64,000 nucleotides of DNA, taken from contig VZSE01012296.1 of the NCBI GenBank assembly GCA_013398275.1, positions 893,425 through 957,424 on the forward strand. The letters are read 5' to 3'. Source of the DNA: Promerops cafer. Taxonomy: Eukaryota > Chordata > Aves > Passeriformes > Nectariniidae. Each line of letters begins with the position of its first letter. The stretch's first letter is position 1. Both the position numbers and the translations under genes were made by a program. The notes beneath the pieces were generated by a model. It was not told the DNA's origin and made no database searches. It saw only the letters and a list, made by a program, of their open reading frames with translations. Below, piece by piece: positions 23,294 through 35,049 of the stretch.

Positions 23294-26200
23294 GTAAGCT
23301 TCTAAAATATTAAGTCTGAAAAGAAGCATTTAGCCTTTTGATAGTGATTAGTTTCCTTCTTTTTTTAAAGAGCAAGCATTGCTCCTAAGTTGACTATAAA
23401 ATCGTTGGAGATTCTGAAGTACTGGTTTTATTTGGGCTTGAAATAGGACGTTTCTGTGACACACACACAGTTATACTGCTGCAAATTTTAGGACAATCCT
23501 CAAAATCAGACAGTTGTGCTAGGTGTGCTGTACATTGTCTCTCTCTGCATAAACAGAAGAGGTACAGAGAGATGATCTGCTTCAAGCACACCACCAAGAG
23601 CCTGTTCAGTGCATTCAGCCGACGGAGGACGAGTCTGGCTTTCTTGAATCTCCCTGTCAGGTTTTGCTGTGTAAATTGCTATGAAGCTCTGCTGAAATAG
23701 GTGAGAGCTCTCCCCTCTTTTCTTCTGCACTCTGCTGCAGTTACAGATCTATTCTGTTTGGCAGGGGAGATGGTGTTTCACAGTAGCACGTGCTCCTGGT
23801 GTTCAGTATGCTCAGGTCTTGCTGAGAGCACTGCCTGTTTTTTGCAGTGCCATCACTGCTGTGTAAGGTTTAGGCTTTGAAGTTTTTCCTGGAGTTGTAC
23901 CTTTGGTAAGTCTAGGATTGCACTAGAAGCATTTCCGCTTTGTTCAGTGCCTCTGTTGTGACCAGGAATTAAACTGGACAGTGCCAACACCAGGCAGGAG
24001 CTGATCACTCCTTTTGATCCCTAGTGCAGAATTACAGTGCTGGCTTGGGGTGACACGGTGTGCACAGCCTGCTCTGGCTTGTTGCTCTCTTCATGGATGT
24101 ATGTTGTGATCCCATACTGATAGGTTTTCTCCTCTTAATCGATACTTGAGGTGTGAAGAACTGATGATTATGATAGTTTTTAGTCTGCTCTCCTGACCTG
24201 CTTGATACTACAACCCATCTTCAAAAAGTAACTTCCTCGCATTCACATTATAAAGTTCTCTCTTGTGTTTTTCCCTGGAAGATTTTTGTGTTTTCATTAA
24301 CATGTCCTCTCGGTCTTGTGGAAGCATTGGTAACAATGAAGGAAAAATACTGTATGTAAGAATCTTGGAATGATATGGGAACAGTGCCCTTTGTGACTGC
24401 TGTTGCTATGGAAAATGCAAGAAATGCACTAAAAACGTGTTGATTACAAAGTGGTGACTTTTTCCAGCTTTTGTTTATGTTGTTAAGCAGTCTTTGTCAA
24501 ATTTCAGCTGTGGGAAGCGTGGACATTTGTTGTGAGAATTCTGCTGTTTGACTGTCTTGTCAAGGATCAAGTTATGTTCAGGGTCTGAGAGCTCTTTAAT
24601 GTTTAAGTGGTCTGGGACCAGAGAGAGATCCATGACATCCAAACCTGAGTGGAGACACAGCAGGGTTAATGTGGTGCTGATGCTCAGCTGGGCCTCTCCA
24701 CACCGGGCTTCTTGCAGAGCAGGAGCTCAAGGACAGGGAAGCTGCCAGCTGTGTTTTCCTTCCTTCATCTTCATGCACTTAGTGAGAAATGTGTGTGCAG
24801 TATACTATATTGTAGAACAAACTATTTTCCTTCAAGTGCTGTATAAATCAAGTTCTCTTGGAGCTCTGTGCAATCCTCTGCTTCTGAGAATTCCACCAGA
24901 ATGGTCAGCTGGTGAGAAGGGCAAAAGGGAAGGCAAGCAGGCAGGGATGCTCAGCACACTGAAACCCATCTGAACCTTGTCAGCAGAGTGTGAGAAGAGT
25001 GGCCCAGTGAATGATTTAGGCATTTTCTCCTTCTCTTGAACGAGCACAGTAAAGTTTTGTAGCTATACAATTTCAGACAGAATTTTAAAGCCAATTAGTA
25101 TCAACTTAGTTAACCAAGTTACCTTACTTTGAGAAGCTCATTCCTAAAGAAGCTCAGTCTTCTTTAATGCCAGAGCCCAGATGACCTGCAAGTAGTGACA
25201 GACTGGGGTACTGCCAGTGGGCATAAGTCACAGGAAGAGTTCACATGATCATGGCCTAGGCAGCATTTAAAATGCCTTAGTGTGGCTGATGGATTCTGCT
25301 TGTGCTACACTCTTCCATAGTACTGTCAACAAAGTCTCACCCAACAGAACTATTTTGGCTGGTGAAAAGGTTGGCATAGCTTGGCTCCTGCCAAAGCAGG
25401 CAGGTGTGGATTGGTATGGGTTTCTTTTCCCAGCTTTTCTGTGGCTATGACTGCTGCAGGTTTGAGCATGTTGCTCTTCATGTTATGCTAAAGCTTCCTT
25501 TGTAAAAAGTACTTGGCTACAAAGACCTTGTTCCCAGTCCTGTGCCTTGGCTCCTGCAGCCAATGTCCTGCACAGTCCCAGAGAAGTCAGTGAGGTTCTG
25601 CACAGGTGCCCACAAACCCACCCACGTGCATCATATGGCAGGAGCAGGGCTGTGGTTGTCAGAAGGAACAGCTGTGCTGCTGCCCTCAAGCCAAGCCTGT
25701 CAGGAATGATCTACAGGTAGCAACAGCCACAGCAAAGTGGGGTGTTTACAGCTTGGACTGGTTTCACACCAGTTTGGTGTGAACTTTAATGTTACTTAAT
25801 CCTAATGTTAACTTAAATGTTACTCTGTAAATACTGATAAACAGCAGAAATATAATTTATTCGAAACCTAATCTGAATCATGGATGAAATCACCGAGCAA
25901 CTCTTGTCAAATTGACTTTTGCTGATCCTGTTGCTCTTCTGCAGCTTTGCAACCCTTGCATTTCACAGAGTTGAAAGTGTTTGACCAGGTTGAGTTGTTA
26001 CGTTGAATTTCACGTAACTAGACTTGAAGATTTGTAATGCAGCCCATTAGTGTTTCTTGGGAAGTTTTCATTTCCTACCTTGCTGTGATATTGCTGGCTG
26101 TTTTTATGAAGTTAGTGGCAGTGTTTTGCAAAGGCATTGAGTACTCCCAACCCATCAGCCTATTTAGCTCAATTTGAATCTGCCTTTAAAAAAGTAAAAT

Positions 26201-29074
26201 TTAACACCCGTTCATCATCTCCCCCTTAACTGAAAATATGAGGTTTTAGCCAGGCTGTATTTTACACTTTATCTAGGAGGCTGTGGCTTATTATAAATAA
26301 AATAAATTTTTAAAGAGAGGGTAGTTGCAGGAGCACTACTGACAAAACTGGTGTCTGTATGGAGCACTTCACTCAACCATTAGCTGTGGGAACCCATTAA
26401 CAACCTTTTATGCTGTAGGAAGGACCATGCTGGGAAAGTAAAGTGGTTTGTACACATCCTTGTTCTTTTCTCCTGGCTGAAAGTTGAATTCAGTTCCACA
26501 TTGTCATACAGTGAACTATATAATTTAATTTGCAGATTCAGTTACTTGGTTTTGCTGTCAATAGTTCATGCCCGGCTGACCCACCAATGCAGTAGCAATC
26601 CCTCTCTTTACCTGACTGCATGCAGCTGTTGTAACAAAACCACTCATGCAGGGCATTTCTGGGCATTTCAGATGCTTTCAAAGGTTTATCTGTACTGGCT
26701 TTTGTCTCTTGTGTCTTTTAAGGCCTCAGATGATCTTGTTCATTGTAACTGCAAAGAACGTCTGGGTTCTTTACTTCAGGAAACAATACCCAGTGTGCTG
26801 TCCCTGCGCATCGTTGACAAACACAAGCTCACTCCTGTCTTCATTATTGATGTAAAACTAAATGGTTTTGCTCTGTTTTCACTAACTCTGTGACTTTGTT
26901 CCCAAATACTTCATTAACACAGTTTATTAAACAGTACTGTCAGAGCACTCTCCTCCTTTACAACTAAAATATGTGCTGGTGGTCATAAAAGGGTTAAAAA
27001 TCCAATTTGAATGTTTGCCTATCTTTTGTATTGCAGCATTTGTATTTTTCTGATGTTTCTTTGAAGAAAATTTGTGTTGGTTTGCTTTAGAAAACAGTAA
27101 AATAATTACTCCCCCCAACTAATTGTTAATTGCTCAGAATATTGCAAAACTTAATGATACGTGGAAGTCTTTAAGTATTAGCCATAAATCATGGGATTAT
27201 GAATAAGCCTTTGTTGTCACAGGCTCGCATACAGTCATTCCAAAACGTCTGCCATTAGGATGCAGGAAGGCAGCTGTCAGCTGTTTTCTTGTAATTAAAC
27301 AGCCAATGAGCAGCTAATTAAGACATATGTGTATACAGAAGTGGAAGTGGGTATGTTAATGAACTGTAGGAATCAATTCATTAAATGAAAATTTGTCAAA
27401 AGACCAAACATGAGCTCAGCGTTTCAGCCCATGCGCGGTGGAGAGGGAGCCTGTGCAGTGCCATTTGGGGCATGAGGGAAGCACACCTGGCTCAGGAGCC
27501 AGCTCAGACACCAACATCTCCAATGCTGAGCTGCTGAGCAGAGGAGTCACTGAAACTATTAATAGACTTTGCAAAAACTGCTATTTACATTTCAAAGTCC
27601 TTTTTAAACAAGTTGTTATTCCAACTGACTTGCAGATGAAAAGTTCTTGTGCTCGTTTTTCCCCGAACCTGATTCCGTGGCAGCGAACGAAAACCCATAG
27701 ACGGTGTTGTGTATAAATAGGAGTCTGAAACGCAGGGGCCAAGCTGTGGCTTGTAACGTGCTCTGCTCTTCTTCTGGCACCAAGTGGATCCGTCTGTGGG
27801 AAAAGGGAACGTGCAGAGCTCAGTGGCTGGGGCTGGATCTTTGTGCTGACATCAGGAGGGACCGAGACTTGGCCCAAGTGTGCCATGGGCCAGAGTGCTC
27901 CGGCACCGGGGCTCCTTCGCTGCAGCACCAGCTTTGTCTCCGTGCTTGATCAGGAGGGGCGGCTCTGCCTTGGCCCATTACGTCACATGAAATAATGGCT
28001 GTAAACATGCATGCAGTAAAAAGCATGTGGCCTGGGCTGGCTTGCATAAGGCCTGAATGTATACACGTGTACCAAGCATACATCCACCTCCTCCTCCTTC
28101 CTGGTGGAAAATTTATAGCCAGCTCTGTGCCTCTGGCAAAAGCGAGGGAATAGAACAACAGAACAGAGAGTTTCTCCTTTTAATAAAGGAGGGAAAAAAC
28201 CTAGAAAGAAACTGTAGGTACTTACAGAAGGCTCCAGTAATAGGGGCTTCCCCACGTGTCTTGCAGTGATGTGAAAGCCCAAAGACCACCAAAAGCTTAC
28301 AAAACAAGTAAATGACAGCACCGTAAACCAAAAAATCCTCACTTGACCTTCATTGTCAATTCACTCACAAATCTCAAATACCTGTGTTTCTGAGCTCTGG
28401 ACAAGTTGAGATTGTTTTTTGAAGTTTGTGGCAAGGTTTCTTCTTTCTTTAGCTACTGTTGATGTTTTCTTGGGTTTGTTTTTAAAAGCACTCTGCTATA
28501 TCTCTGGTTTGTAAAGTGCCAGTGCTTTTAAAAGCCTGAGTTCAGGCATTTCTGCTCTACTGGAAATTCAGCTTCAAGCTGTAACTTAGCTGATATATTG
28601 TACACTAAAATGTATTGAGCAGTCTGTCTCTAGGGAAAATCTGGAAAAGGAAAAAGGCCAGTATTTTCTCCATTATAATACTAAAAATAATCCTCAGCTT
28701 GGCAAGGCTATTCTTAATAAAATATGCTGAAGTGGCAATTTAGAATAAGTGTATATATTTATAGATATATAGATATATCTCAGCTAAAGGAAAACATACG
28801 AATCCTTGAGGTTATTGGGATATGTTGGTTTCACATTTTGTTTAGGCTGACTTCTAGAATCTCAGAGGTGGCAGAGGGTTTCATGCAGCTTGTGTGTGAG
28901 CACATCATTCAGTGTAACTAGAAAAGTGTTTGGAGAACTGAAATTTTCAGGGACTGATGCAGAACCTTGACCAGTCACTGGTCAGCTCAATCCCTAATCG
29001 TGTTTTTCTGGTGAATGGCATTGCACTTGGAGTTTAGTGGTGAACACACTTGTACTTGCACTGGAGTGACAGGC

Positions 29075-29113
29075 TCCAGTTCTGGGAGCACTGACAGTGC
29101 TCCCAGAACTGGA
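29075..29113. repeat. Perfect inverted repeat, 18-bp arms and 3-nt loop
   Basis: The left arm 29075-29092 (tccagttctgggagcact) and the right arm 29096-29113 (agtgctcccagaactgga) are exact reverse complements, separated by gac. Transcribed as part of RORA pre-mRNA, it would fold into a very stable hairpin. The stem is too short and the loop too tight for a standard pre-microRNA. It lies in otherwise plain intron. See findings. Confidence 0.9.
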
Positions 29114-29804
29114 AATGAATCTATCTACTTATCCAAGAGTTGATTTCTCTAGAGGGATCAGCTGTATGTTGGAATGGTAGACATTTCCATGGTATTTCAG
29201 GTTATTATTATTATCAGGGAATTATTATTATAGGGTGAAATGCATTCAATTGGAGCTCAGTATGTGCAATGCTTTCAGTCTCAGTGACAATTATCTATTG
29301 ACAAACATGAAAAAAGCGGTTGAAAGTTCAGTCATAGAGAAAGAAAGACCCAAAAAAAGGGGTAAGAAATTATGTACAGGAAAACAGGATTAAAGACAGC
29401 ATCTTCAGTTTCTTTTTTTTTTTATATTCCATGTTTCCCAGTAAAGCTTTAATAAAAGGGGTGTAATCAACAGACTGGTGCCCTCCTGCCAAGATGGAGC
29501 AGGGCTTTGTCTCAGTGTTTTGCCATGTTTCTGTCTGCAGGCAGTTTGATAGGAAGTACTTGACTATTTGAGACTCGTCATGCAGAAGTCCTTCCTTTGT
29601 TTGCTTCACCAAGTATCAGTGTGTGTGCTGAGGGACTCCAGCATGAAACCTTTGAGTAAATAACAAATTGGTTAAAGTCCAGCTTTAATTAAAAGGTGCC
29701 CAGCCTTTCCAAGGTACTATTTTCTTTGCAGCACTGTTAATTAATCCATTATGTGGCAACGTAAAACTAAAATAGCGTGCTCACTGCTCTCAAATGCCTC
29801 TTCA

Positions 29805-29945
29805 GAATGACTACATCTTTGCAGAATCCTTGTGAAGTAGGTATTACACACACAGCAGCTTATGTTTGGGCAGTCTGTGGCAAAAGGATGAAATGGACTT
29901 CAAAGCCAACAGCTGCAGAGTGGTTAATGACGTGCACCCTTCTGG
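29805..29945 (+). repeat. Probable MIR SINE remnant
   Basis: 'aatccttgtgaagtaggtat' followed by 'tac' resembles the MIR block 'aatcctcacaacaaccctat' and 'gaggtaggtac', and 'gcagagtggttaatgacgtg' followed by 'caccc' resembles 'gcagagaggttaagtgactt' and 'gccca'. The order is correct, but divergence and small indels make the assignment tentative. Confidence 0.4.
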
Positions 29946-30455
29946 AGAAGACAATAAAGTTGTAGCTGTGCGTAACCTTCCAACTCCAGCTTTCTTTGGA
30001 GATGGGGTTACTCAGGGAAGAGATCATACATAAAACGTGTTTTAGCTTTTTCCCTCCTTAAGAATCTAAATCCTGCACAGAGTTGAACAAAACCTGGGCT
30101 GTCAGCATCAAACTGACTCACACAATAGCAGCAATAGCTGACAGCAGCATCAGTGCAGTGACCATCGGTCTGTCCTGGGCACTAGTGAGGCACCTCAAGT
30201 GCTGTGTCTGGTTTTGGGCCCCTCCTGACAAGCAAGACATTGAGGGGCTGGAGTGTGTCCAGAGAGGGGCAGCAGAGCAGGGGAAAGGTGTGGAGCACAA
30301 GTCTGTTACTGGTTTTAAGTTTGATAAGAAACAGCTGAAGGTGCTGAGGTTGTTTAATCTGGAGAAGAGGAGGCTCAGGTGTGACATTCTGACTTTCTAC
30401 AACTCCCTGACAGGAAGATGGAGCCAGGTGGGGGTTGGGCTCTTCTCCCATAGAG

Positions 30456-30628
30456 CCAGCAACATGACAAAAGGAAGTGGCCTCATGTTGTGGCAGGGCA
30501 AGTTTCAATTGCATATTAGGAAAAAAATCTTCACTGAAAGGGTGGGCAGGTATTGGATTAGGCTGTCCATGGAAATGGTGGAATCACAATCCCTGGAAAA
30601 GTGTTCAAAAAGGCATGTGGATGTGGCA
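30456..30628. repeat. False tandem duplication B, copy 1 (within CR1)
   Basis: These 173 bp recur at 30630-30802 (offset 174) with one substitution that I found (30513 a versus 30687 g), with the single N at 30629 between them. The pattern is the same as at 9519: an unmerged contig overlap. Confidence 0.92.
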
Positions 30629-30629
30629 N

Positions 30630-30802
30630 CCAGCAACATGACAAAAGGAAGTGGCCTCATGTTGTGGCAGGGCAAGTTTCAATTGCGTATTAGGAAAAAA
30701 ATCTTCACTGAAAGGGTGGGCAGGTATTGGATTAGGCTGTCCATGGAAATGGTGGAATCACAATCCCTGGAAAAGTGTTCAAAAAGGCATGTGGATGTGG
30801 CA
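30630..30802. repeat. False tandem duplication B, copy 2 (within CR1)
   Basis: Second copy of the 173-bp overlap. It reads on without a break into the CR1 3' end at 30803, whereas copy 1 is cut by the N. The duplicated piece lies wholly inside a CR1 element, a repeat likely to have caused the assembly break. Confidence 0.92.
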
Positions 30803-32509
30803 CTTGGTGTTTAGTGGTGAACACAGTGATGCTGGGAAAATGTTTGGACTTGATGATCTTAGAGGTCTTTTCCAATCTTAATGATTCTGTGAGTCTGTAA
30901 AAAACATGTTAAGAAATTGTTCTTTGTAGGAGAAACTGTTCAGCATCATGCTGTGTATTTTTAAACACATACACACAGTGGCGAGGCTGAACATCAGCGC
31001 CTGCCACTGTCACTCCAGAGAGCAGAACAGGGTGGTAGCTGTTGAATCCTTCCTATTTAGGAGAACTATGCCAACCCAGGAAAGATAGAAAATCAAGGTC
31101 TATAATTAGTTTTATCTCATTTGGAAGGAGCTGGTGTACCATATGTAATATGGGATCTGTAAAATCAGTGAATAAAAAGTGTAATTCCTTTATGTGTTAC
31201 AACGCTTTTTTAATGAACTGTTTCTTGCTAGTTACTAGTTTTTGTTTTTTTCTAGGAGAGGAAAAAAACAACAAAACCTTTCGTTTTAGCTTGCTTTAGT
31301 TGACTATAGAGCACGTGAACTTTTTTTCTATTAAGTACGCTACCTTTCAGAGTTTTTATTTGCTCCATCAGTTAACAGCTTCTTGACTTGTATTTTGCTG
31401 TTGCACCCAGGGCTTTTTCCGAAGGAGTCAGCAGAGCAATGCCACGTACTCGTGTCCCCGGCAGAAGAACTGTCTGATCGACCGGACCAGTCGGAACCGC
31501 TGCCAGCACTGTCGCTTACAGAAATGCCTTGCTGTGGGCATGTCTCGGGATGGTAAGCGCTGCTGACTCGGGCCTAGCTGCAGAAAAACAACGTAAGGTG
31601 TAGTATGATGTATGGTCAACCAAGAAACATAGCATTGATATGCTAATTGTGCATTGCGCTGGTAGCTGAGATCATCAAGTGAGTTTTAGATGTTGTTTTA
31701 TATTTTTCTATGTTATATGCTGTATGTTTTTAGATTCTGCTATATACTCAAATATGTACGAATCAGGCCATGTACAAAGTTCTTGGATTTATCTTTTTTC
31801 CTACTTACCTATTATAGTTCCCAGTTAAGAGCTTTGTCTCTGGTCATTTCTTGAAGATGCTGTTTTTTAGTCTCATGTTAATACTTCCTCTGTATATTCA
31901 TTCAACTTAAGTGACCTCCTGTAGTTGCAAGTAGCACTGCCTGCTGCATGGGTACAGATCAGAACTGCTTCACAGTATCGACAGAAGTCAAATATGTGTA
32001 TAATGAATAATGGAAAAAACACAAAGAAAAAATAATGCAGTGTTTCTTCAAAGATAGAAGTCTGAAGAACAGATGTTCCAGTGCTGTTAATATTAAGCTC
32101 AAAATTGCAGCTGGAGTAGTGATGAAAGCCCGCCTCTGCCAAACAGTTGCTTATGTAATTCAGTCAGGACTGCCTTTGCAGCTGAGACTTGCTCGCCTCC
32201 CCCACAGATGGAACGGAGCTGCCACCGCTTACCCATTTGAAGATCTGACTCAGTCTTTGCCCCTGCCACAGTGACAGCAGCGCTACATACGTATTACTCT
32301 AGGTACATGGGGTCTGATCAAGGAGATCGTTTCCAGATTACATGTACTTCTTGAATTACATTGTCTTCATTTTTTTTTATTGGCCATGAGACTAAAAACC
32401 TGAAACAGTTGATGGTGTAATGACTAGTTCCTCCAACATGTTTGCTTTCCCGTAGAAAAGCAGAAGGCAGTAGTTGCCTTTCTAAAGGATGAAGCTTTTA
32501 CAGCTGATA
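30677..32509. repeat. False tandem duplication C, copy 1 (contains RORA exon)
   Basis: These 1833 bp recur at 32511-34343 (constant offset 1834). I found six substitutions (30687, 31059, 31583, 31756, 31758 and 31760 against their partners), about 0.3%. A single N at 32510 separates the copies. The segment spans the end of the CR1, the intron, the second-zinc-finger exon and part of the next intron. Identity of the exon and the placement of N argue for uncollapsed overlap or haplotypes, not a real exon duplication. Confidence 0.93.
31411..31552 (+). CDS. RORA: RORA exon: second zinc finger and C-terminal extension (copy 1)
   Basis: The 142-nt exon runs from ttgcacccag to gtaagc. It encodes residues 40-86 in RORalpha4 numbering, starting GFFRRSQQSN and ending VGMSRD, plus one base of the next codon. 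Finger II cysteines are present (CPRQKNC and CQHCRLQKC). The first cysteine pair frames the D-box region and the rest reaches the start of the C-terminal extension, which in RORs reads the A/T-rich flank and lets the receptor bind DNA as a monomer (known for the family). The exon has an exact second copy at 33245-33386 caused by the duplication around the N at 32510. As 142 is not a multiple of three, only one copy can be used in a functional mRNA. Confidence 0.96.
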
Positions 32510-32510
32510 N

Positions 32511-34343
32511 TTTCAATTGCATATTAGGAAAAAAATCTTCACTGAAAGGGTGGGCAGGTATTGGATTAGGCTGTCCATGGAAATGGTGGAATCACAATCC
32601 CTGGAAAAGTGTTCAAAAAGGCATGTGGATGTGGCACTTGGTGTTTAGTGGTGAACACAGTGATGCTGGGAAAATGTTTGGACTTGATGATCTTAGAGGT
32701 CTTTTCCAATCTTAATGATTCTGTGAGTCTGTAAAAAACATGTTAAGAAATTGTTCTTTGTAGGAGAAACTGTTCAGCATCATGCTGTGTATTTTTAAAC
32801 ACATACACACAGTGGCGAGGCTGAACATCAGCGCCTGCCACTGTCACTCCAGAGAGCAGAACAGGGTGGTAGCTGTTGAATCCTTCCTATTTTGGAGAAC
32901 TATGCCAACCCAGGAAAGATAGAAAATCAAGGTCTATAATTAGTTTTATCTCATTTGGAAGGAGCTGGTGTACCATATGTAATATGGGATCTGTAAAATC
33001 AGTGAATAAAAAGTGTAATTCCTTTATGTGTTACAACGCTTTTTTAATGAACTGTTTCTTGCTAGTTACTAGTTTTTGTTTTTTTCTAGGAGAGGAAAAA
33101 AACAACAAAACCTTTCGTTTTAGCTTGCTTTAGTTGACTATAGAGCACGTGAACTTTTTTTCTATTAAGTACGCTACCTTTCAGAGTTTTTATTTGCTCC
33201 ATCAGTTAACAGCTTCTTGACTTGTATTTTGCTGTTGCACCCAGGGCTTTTTCCGAAGGAGTCAGCAGAGCAATGCCACGTACTCGTGTCCCCGGCAGAA
33301 GAACTGTCTGATCGACCGGACCAGTCGGAACCGCTGCCAGCACTGTCGCTTACAGAAATGCCTTGCTGTGGGCATGTCTCGGGATGGTAAGCGCTGCTGA
33401 CTCGGGCCTAGCTGCAAAAAAACAACGTAAGGTGTAGTATGATGTATGGTCAACCAAGAAACATAGCATTGATATGCTAATTGTGCATTGCGCTGGTAGC
33501 TGAGATCATCAAGTGAGTTTTAGATGTTGTTTTATATTTTTCTATGTTATATGCTGTATGTTTTTAGATTCTGCTATATACTCAAATATATTCAAATCAG
33601 GCCATGTACAAAGTTCTTGGATTTATCTTTTTTCCTACTTACCTATTATAGTTCCCAGTTAAGAGCTTTGTCTCTGGTCATTTCTTGAAGATGCTGTTTT
33701 TTAGTCTCATGTTAATACTTCCTCTGTATATTCATTCAACTTAAGTGACCTCCTGTAGTTGCAAGTAGCACTGCCTGCTGCATGGGTACAGATCAGAACT
33801 GCTTCACAGTATCGACAGAAGTCAAATATGTGTATAATGAATAATGGAAAAAACACAAAGAAAAAATAATGCAGTGTTTCTTCAAAGATAGAAGTCTGAA
33901 GAACAGATGTTCCAGTGCTGTTAATATTAAGCTCAAAATTGCAGCTGGAGTAGTGATGAAAGCCCGCCTCTGCCAAACAGTTGCTTATGTAATTCAGTCA
34001 GGACTGCCTTTGCAGCTGAGACTTGCTCGCCTCCCCCACAGATGGAACGGAGCTGCCACCGCTTACCCATTTGAAGATCTGACTCAGTCTTTGCCCCTGC
34101 CACAGTGACAGCAGCGCTACATACGTATTACTCTAGGTACATGGGGTCTGATCAAGGAGATCGTTTCCAGATTACATGTACTTCTTGAATTACATTGTCT
34201 TCATTTTTTTTTATTGGCCATGAGACTAAAAACCTGAAACAGTTGATGGTGTAATGACTAGTTCCTCCAACATGTTTGCTTTCCCGTAGAAAAGCAGAAG
34301 GCAGTAGTTGCCTTTCTAAAGGATGAAGCTTTTACAGCTGATA
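32511..34343. repeat. False tandem duplication C, copy 2 (contains RORA exon)
   Basis: Second copy of the 1833-bp segment. It starts in mid-CR1 immediately after the N and continues into unique intron at 34344 leading to the next exon at 35050. It carries the CR1 3' end at 32511-32733 and the exon copy at 33245-33386. Confidence 0.93.
33245..33386 (+). CDS. RORA: RORA exon: second zinc finger (copy 2, assembly duplicate)
   Basis: This is base-for-base the same 142-nt exon as 31411-31552, with intact cccag acceptor and gtaagc donor. It is the copy contiguous with the downstream exon at 35050, while the other copy is contiguous with the upstream CR1. One of the two should be dropped from a gene model. 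If both were spliced in, the frame would shift after the second zinc finger and no receptor would be made. Confidence 0.9.
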
Positions 34344-35049
34344 CAGGTCCTTGAAATCCCATGCTGCATCCTTGGGAATTTCCTGGATGCTGCAAACCAC
34401 TTGCTGCTGGCTTACAGCTAATGCTCCTCAAAGTCATAGTAATGTTGTGGAGATACACACATGCACTTGAGTGCACACACACATAGGTTTAACAATTACT
34501 CATCTGCTAAACATTTTTGCTTGTCGCAGAGGCGCTGAAGGCGGGTTTGGTGGTTCTTCCCACATGCTTTAGTCCCAGTCTCAGTAAAGCTTGCTGTTGA
34601 TACACTGAGGTAGACCCCACATGTTGGCACCACACTCTAGGTTCACTCCGCAGCATGAATGTACAGCTGGTTGGAACTGGACAGTTGTCTCAGGCCAGTG
34701 TGTTCTGGTTTAGCTTCTGCTTTTCTAGGTAGGGTCTGAATGCTGAAAAGATGCATCTGTCAACCTCAGCGGACATACAAGAGAAAATCTTTTCAGTACA
34801 GAAATGGAAAGTTAATGAATTAAGCTAAACCAGTGACTTCTAATGGTCATTTCAGTGGCATGTCAAGACAGTCTTTTAAAGAGCAGGTGCTGCAGCTGCG
34901 TACCTGTAATTGAGAAGTGGTTGTTAGGTCTGCCCATCCAGCAGATTTGGGGTTTGTGCTGTATCCTTCCATGTAATGTTTAAAGACTCACAGTTAAAAG
35001 GCGGTGGTGGATGTGTAGAGGTGTAATCTCTTGTGTGTCTGTATTTCAG
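33387..35049 (+). other. RORA: RORA intron
   Basis: A 1.66-kb intron between the second-finger exon and the hinge exon. A short CA-rich patch lies near 34440-34490. I see no repeats or genes in the remainder. Confidence 0.85.

Larger units (their letters stand above)
30170..30898 (+). mobile_element. CR1 LINE 3' end, sense to RORA
   Basis: The plus-strand frame encodes degraded CR1 reverse-transcriptase tail motifs in the usual order: CVWFWAPPDKQDIEGLECVQ, LFNLEKRRLRCDIL, SQVGVGLFSH, then KKIFTERVGRYWIRLSMEMV and SLEKCSKRHVDVAL. It is followed by the typical CR1 3' end (gatgatcttagaggtctttt, then ccaatcttaatgattctgtg). An N at 30629 and a 173-bp false duplication interrupt it, so the true insertion is about 555 bp. 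It is truncated at the 5' end and immobile. The same 3' end reappears at 32511-32733 because of the second false duplication. Confidence 0.9.
23294..31410 (+). other. RORA: RORA intron between the two zinc-finger exons
   Basis: The assembled length is 8.1 kb, of which 174 bp is artefact. Contents listed separately are a perfect 18-bp-arm hairpin (29075-29113), a likely MIR fragment (29805-29945), a plus-strand CR1 (30170-30898) and two N gaps with false duplications. Short ATT/TA microsatellite-like patches occur near 28745-28780 and 29205-29235. Nothing else is recognisable. Confidence 0.85.

Noticed and set aside
30083..30814. 243-residue plus-strand open frame with an internal unknown residue
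   Set aside because: It is a degraded CR1 reverse-transcriptase tail repeated by the false duplication at the N, not a host gene.
31601..31620. atgatgta string considered as the RORalpha4-specific first exon
   Set aside because: The following codons do not give the known short RORalpha4 N-terminus, and the position is downstream of the first zinc-finger exon.
31411..33386. Real tandem exon duplication producing alternative second zinc fingers
   Set aside because: The exons are identical, flanking introns are about 99.7% identical, an N sits exactly at the junction, and the exon length is not a multiple of three.
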